Virus record (IMG/VR): IMGVR_UViG_3300008266_001625
Location: 1 to 21,222 of that record
Origin: a virus
Reading direction: 5' to 3' (one strand)
Length of the DNA stretch: 21,222 bases
In this document: positions 20,002 through 21,222 of the stretch, one piece after another
How positions within the stretch are numbered: position 1 is the first letter of the stretch
Layout of the letters: each line of letters opens with the position of its first letter
Made by a program: the position numbers and the translations under genes
Notes under the pieces: model-generated
Told to the model about the DNA's origin: nothing
The model's input: only the letters and a program-made list of their open reading frames with translations
Databases searched by the model: none

Positions 20002-21222
20002 TACTCATCAACCCTTTCCTCGATGATCGTCATGATGCGACCATCAGCGTCACGCTCTAACTTCCTGCGCACGATCTTCGGTTCAGGAAGGTTTAAGTTC
20101 ACTACAGTCTCAGGCACATTGATGGTTTGCGGTTGCAGAGTGACCATCGGTGCTTCCACATTCACACGCTGCTCAGGCAGGTTGATCGAGATATCTTGCG
20201 GAGTTTCGTTGATAACAACGGGCTGAATCGTTTGCATATTCCGCAGGCTGCGCTCTGGTGGCAGGTCATCCGTTCCCAGAGTTGGCAGGTCTCCACCCTC
20301 AACGCCTGCGATCGGTGCGCCAGCAACACCCATAACGAACTGGTCGCCACCCTGATATGGCTCACGGTTCTCGATCTCTCGAGCCTCGTTCGGGGTCATC
20401 GTGCCAGACATGATCTGCGCTTGCTGCGCACGAACACGGGTCATCAGGTCTGCTCGCAGGAATTCCTCTGGGTTGAATCGCACCTGCTGTGACGCTGGAA
20501 GCATCTCACTGAAGCAGGACTCCAGTCTGCGCACCCATCCAAGAAGCGAATACTTAAAGAACGCTGAACCCAACGCTTCGATGTTCTGATAGGTCTGCGA
20601 GTCTCCGCCAGTACCGATGATGAGGTGCAGTGGGATTCGATAGACACGAGCGATATCACGAATGATGGACTCTTTGTGTTCGAGCATCTGCATATCTGCT
20701 GCGCTCGTAGTGATGGATCGCCACTTCAATCCACCCTGCAACACGGCTGGCTTGCGATGCTTGTTGTGCGCTTCCATCCATGCGTCACGGATTTGCTGCG
20801 CCTGCTCTTTAGTCAGAGAACCGTCAGTCTCAAGTACTGAGGATGGGGTTGCACCTTCACCGTAGAACTGTGCAAGGAAGCGATCCATTGCGATACCAGT
20901 TCCGACAGTGTTGCGCATCGCTTCGAGTGGCGAAATACCGATGCGCTGATTCGGGAGAAGCATCCAGTGAATCGCTCGAACATCCTTCGAGGAATATTTG
21001 ACCTTGCCCATGTCGTAGAGCAACTCGCCCGTGTCGGTCTCTACGATTCCTCTGACCGATCGGGGGTGAATATTGCGCATCTCAACTGGAAGCCCGTCAG
21101 ATCCTTGTGGTGCGTAGATGTATGCGTTGCCATGTAACGCAAGAGTGAGCATGGTCTGGTGAACGAACTCAAACATATTCTGGTGGTCGTTTGGTTTCTG
21201 CAAGACGGATGGAGTTGGCAAC
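20001..21222 (-). CDS. Portal protein, HK97 type (5' end cut by window edge)
   Basis: At least 406 codons are open to the right edge; the true start lies outside. Family blocks are ALHGNAYIY, VRAIHWMLLPNQRIGISPLEAMRN, ETDGSLTKEQAQQIRDAW, RIPLHLIIGTGGDSQTYQNIEALGSAFF, FNPEEFLRADLMTR, GTMTPNEAREIENREPYQGGDQF. It forms the dodecameric DNA gate at the head vertex. The last 130 residues are an extended Pro/Val/Glu-rich tail with repeated short motifs (INLPEQRVNVEAP, INVPETVVNLNLPEP), ending in RRKLERDADGRIMTIIEE, seen in other actinophage portals. The terminase genes are probably just beyond this edge. Confidence 0.92.
   Translation of the reverse strand, partial: LPTPSVLQKPNDHQNMFEFVHQTMLTLALHGNAYIYAPQGSDGLPVEMRNIHPRSVRGIVETDTGELLYDMGKVKYSSKDVRAIHWMLLPNQRIGISPLEAMRNTVGTGIAMDRFLAQFYGEGATPSSVLETDGSLTKEQAQQIRDAWMEAHNKHRKPAVLQGGLKWRSITTSAADMQMLEHKESIIRDIARVYRIPLHLIIGTGGDSQTYQNIEALGSAFFKYSLLGWVRRLESCFSEMLPASQQVRFNPEEFLRADLMTRVRAQQAQIMSGTMTPNEAREIENREPYQGGDQFVMGVAGAPIAGVEGGDLPTLGTDDLPPERSLRNMQTIQPVVINETPQDISINLPEQRVNVEAPMVTLQPQTINVPETVVNLNLPEPKIVRRKLERDADGRIMTIIEERVDE

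Overview
This window is part of a tailed double-stranded DNA phage genome (Caudoviricetes, siphovirus-like) or an uncultured-phage contig. Every gene I can support is on the minus strand, so the map reads from the right edge (21222) to the left edge (1). Genes are tightly packed, many joined by ATGA or TAATG overlaps, and SD-type ribosome sites are common. No rRNA, tRNA, CRISPR array, IS element or integrase was seen. An actinobacterial host, probably aquatic, is my best guess. It rests on a DUF2746-like membrane protein, a Gp80-like small fibre protein, actinophage-style minor tail proteins and a Thr/Ser/Pro-rich secreted protein. This is an inference from protein style, not proof.

Late module, head (21222 to 14312): a 5'-truncated portal; a Gp80-like fibre protein; an Ala/Thr-repeat protein; a small beta-rich protein; a head-associated protein with a four-Cys, HiPIP-like motif; the HK97-type prohead protease; the HK97-fold major capsid protein with a strong terminator behind it; a 68-aa basic protein; a gp6-like head-tail adaptor; and a tail-terminator-like protein.

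Late module, tail (14302 to 6262): a 56-aa protein; the tail tube; a tail assembly chaperone pair joined by a -1 frameshift at CCCAAAC; a gp10-like protein; a tape measure gene whose reading frame is broken once; a minor tail protein; two small virion-type proteins; two tandem glycine-rich adhesin-like paralogues; and a 75-aa protein.

Lysis and end of the late operon (6255 to 2377): a secreted mucin-like protein, a 56-aa two-TM protein, a holin candidate, an M15-type endolysin and a DUF2746-like one-TM protein. Then come a small HTH protein, a calcineurin-like metallophosphoesterase and a 93-aa protein.

Early/recombination module (2376 to 1): a structured 185-bp intergenic region carries hairpins and then a near-consensus sigma70 promoter with an inverted repeat in its spacer. 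The promoter faces a winged-helix protein, a zincin metalloprotease, a zinc-ribbon protein and a YqaJ/lambda-exonuclease-like nuclease that runs off the left edge. The most notable signal is here. A hairpin at the 3' end of the late operon carries a loop that is perfectly complementary over 12 nt to the Shine-Dalgarno region of the first early gene. The early promoter starts downstream of the hairpin, so only read-through (late) RNA would carry both elements. This suggests a way to silence early genes late in infection. A second SD/anti-SD pair lies in front of the major capsid gene.
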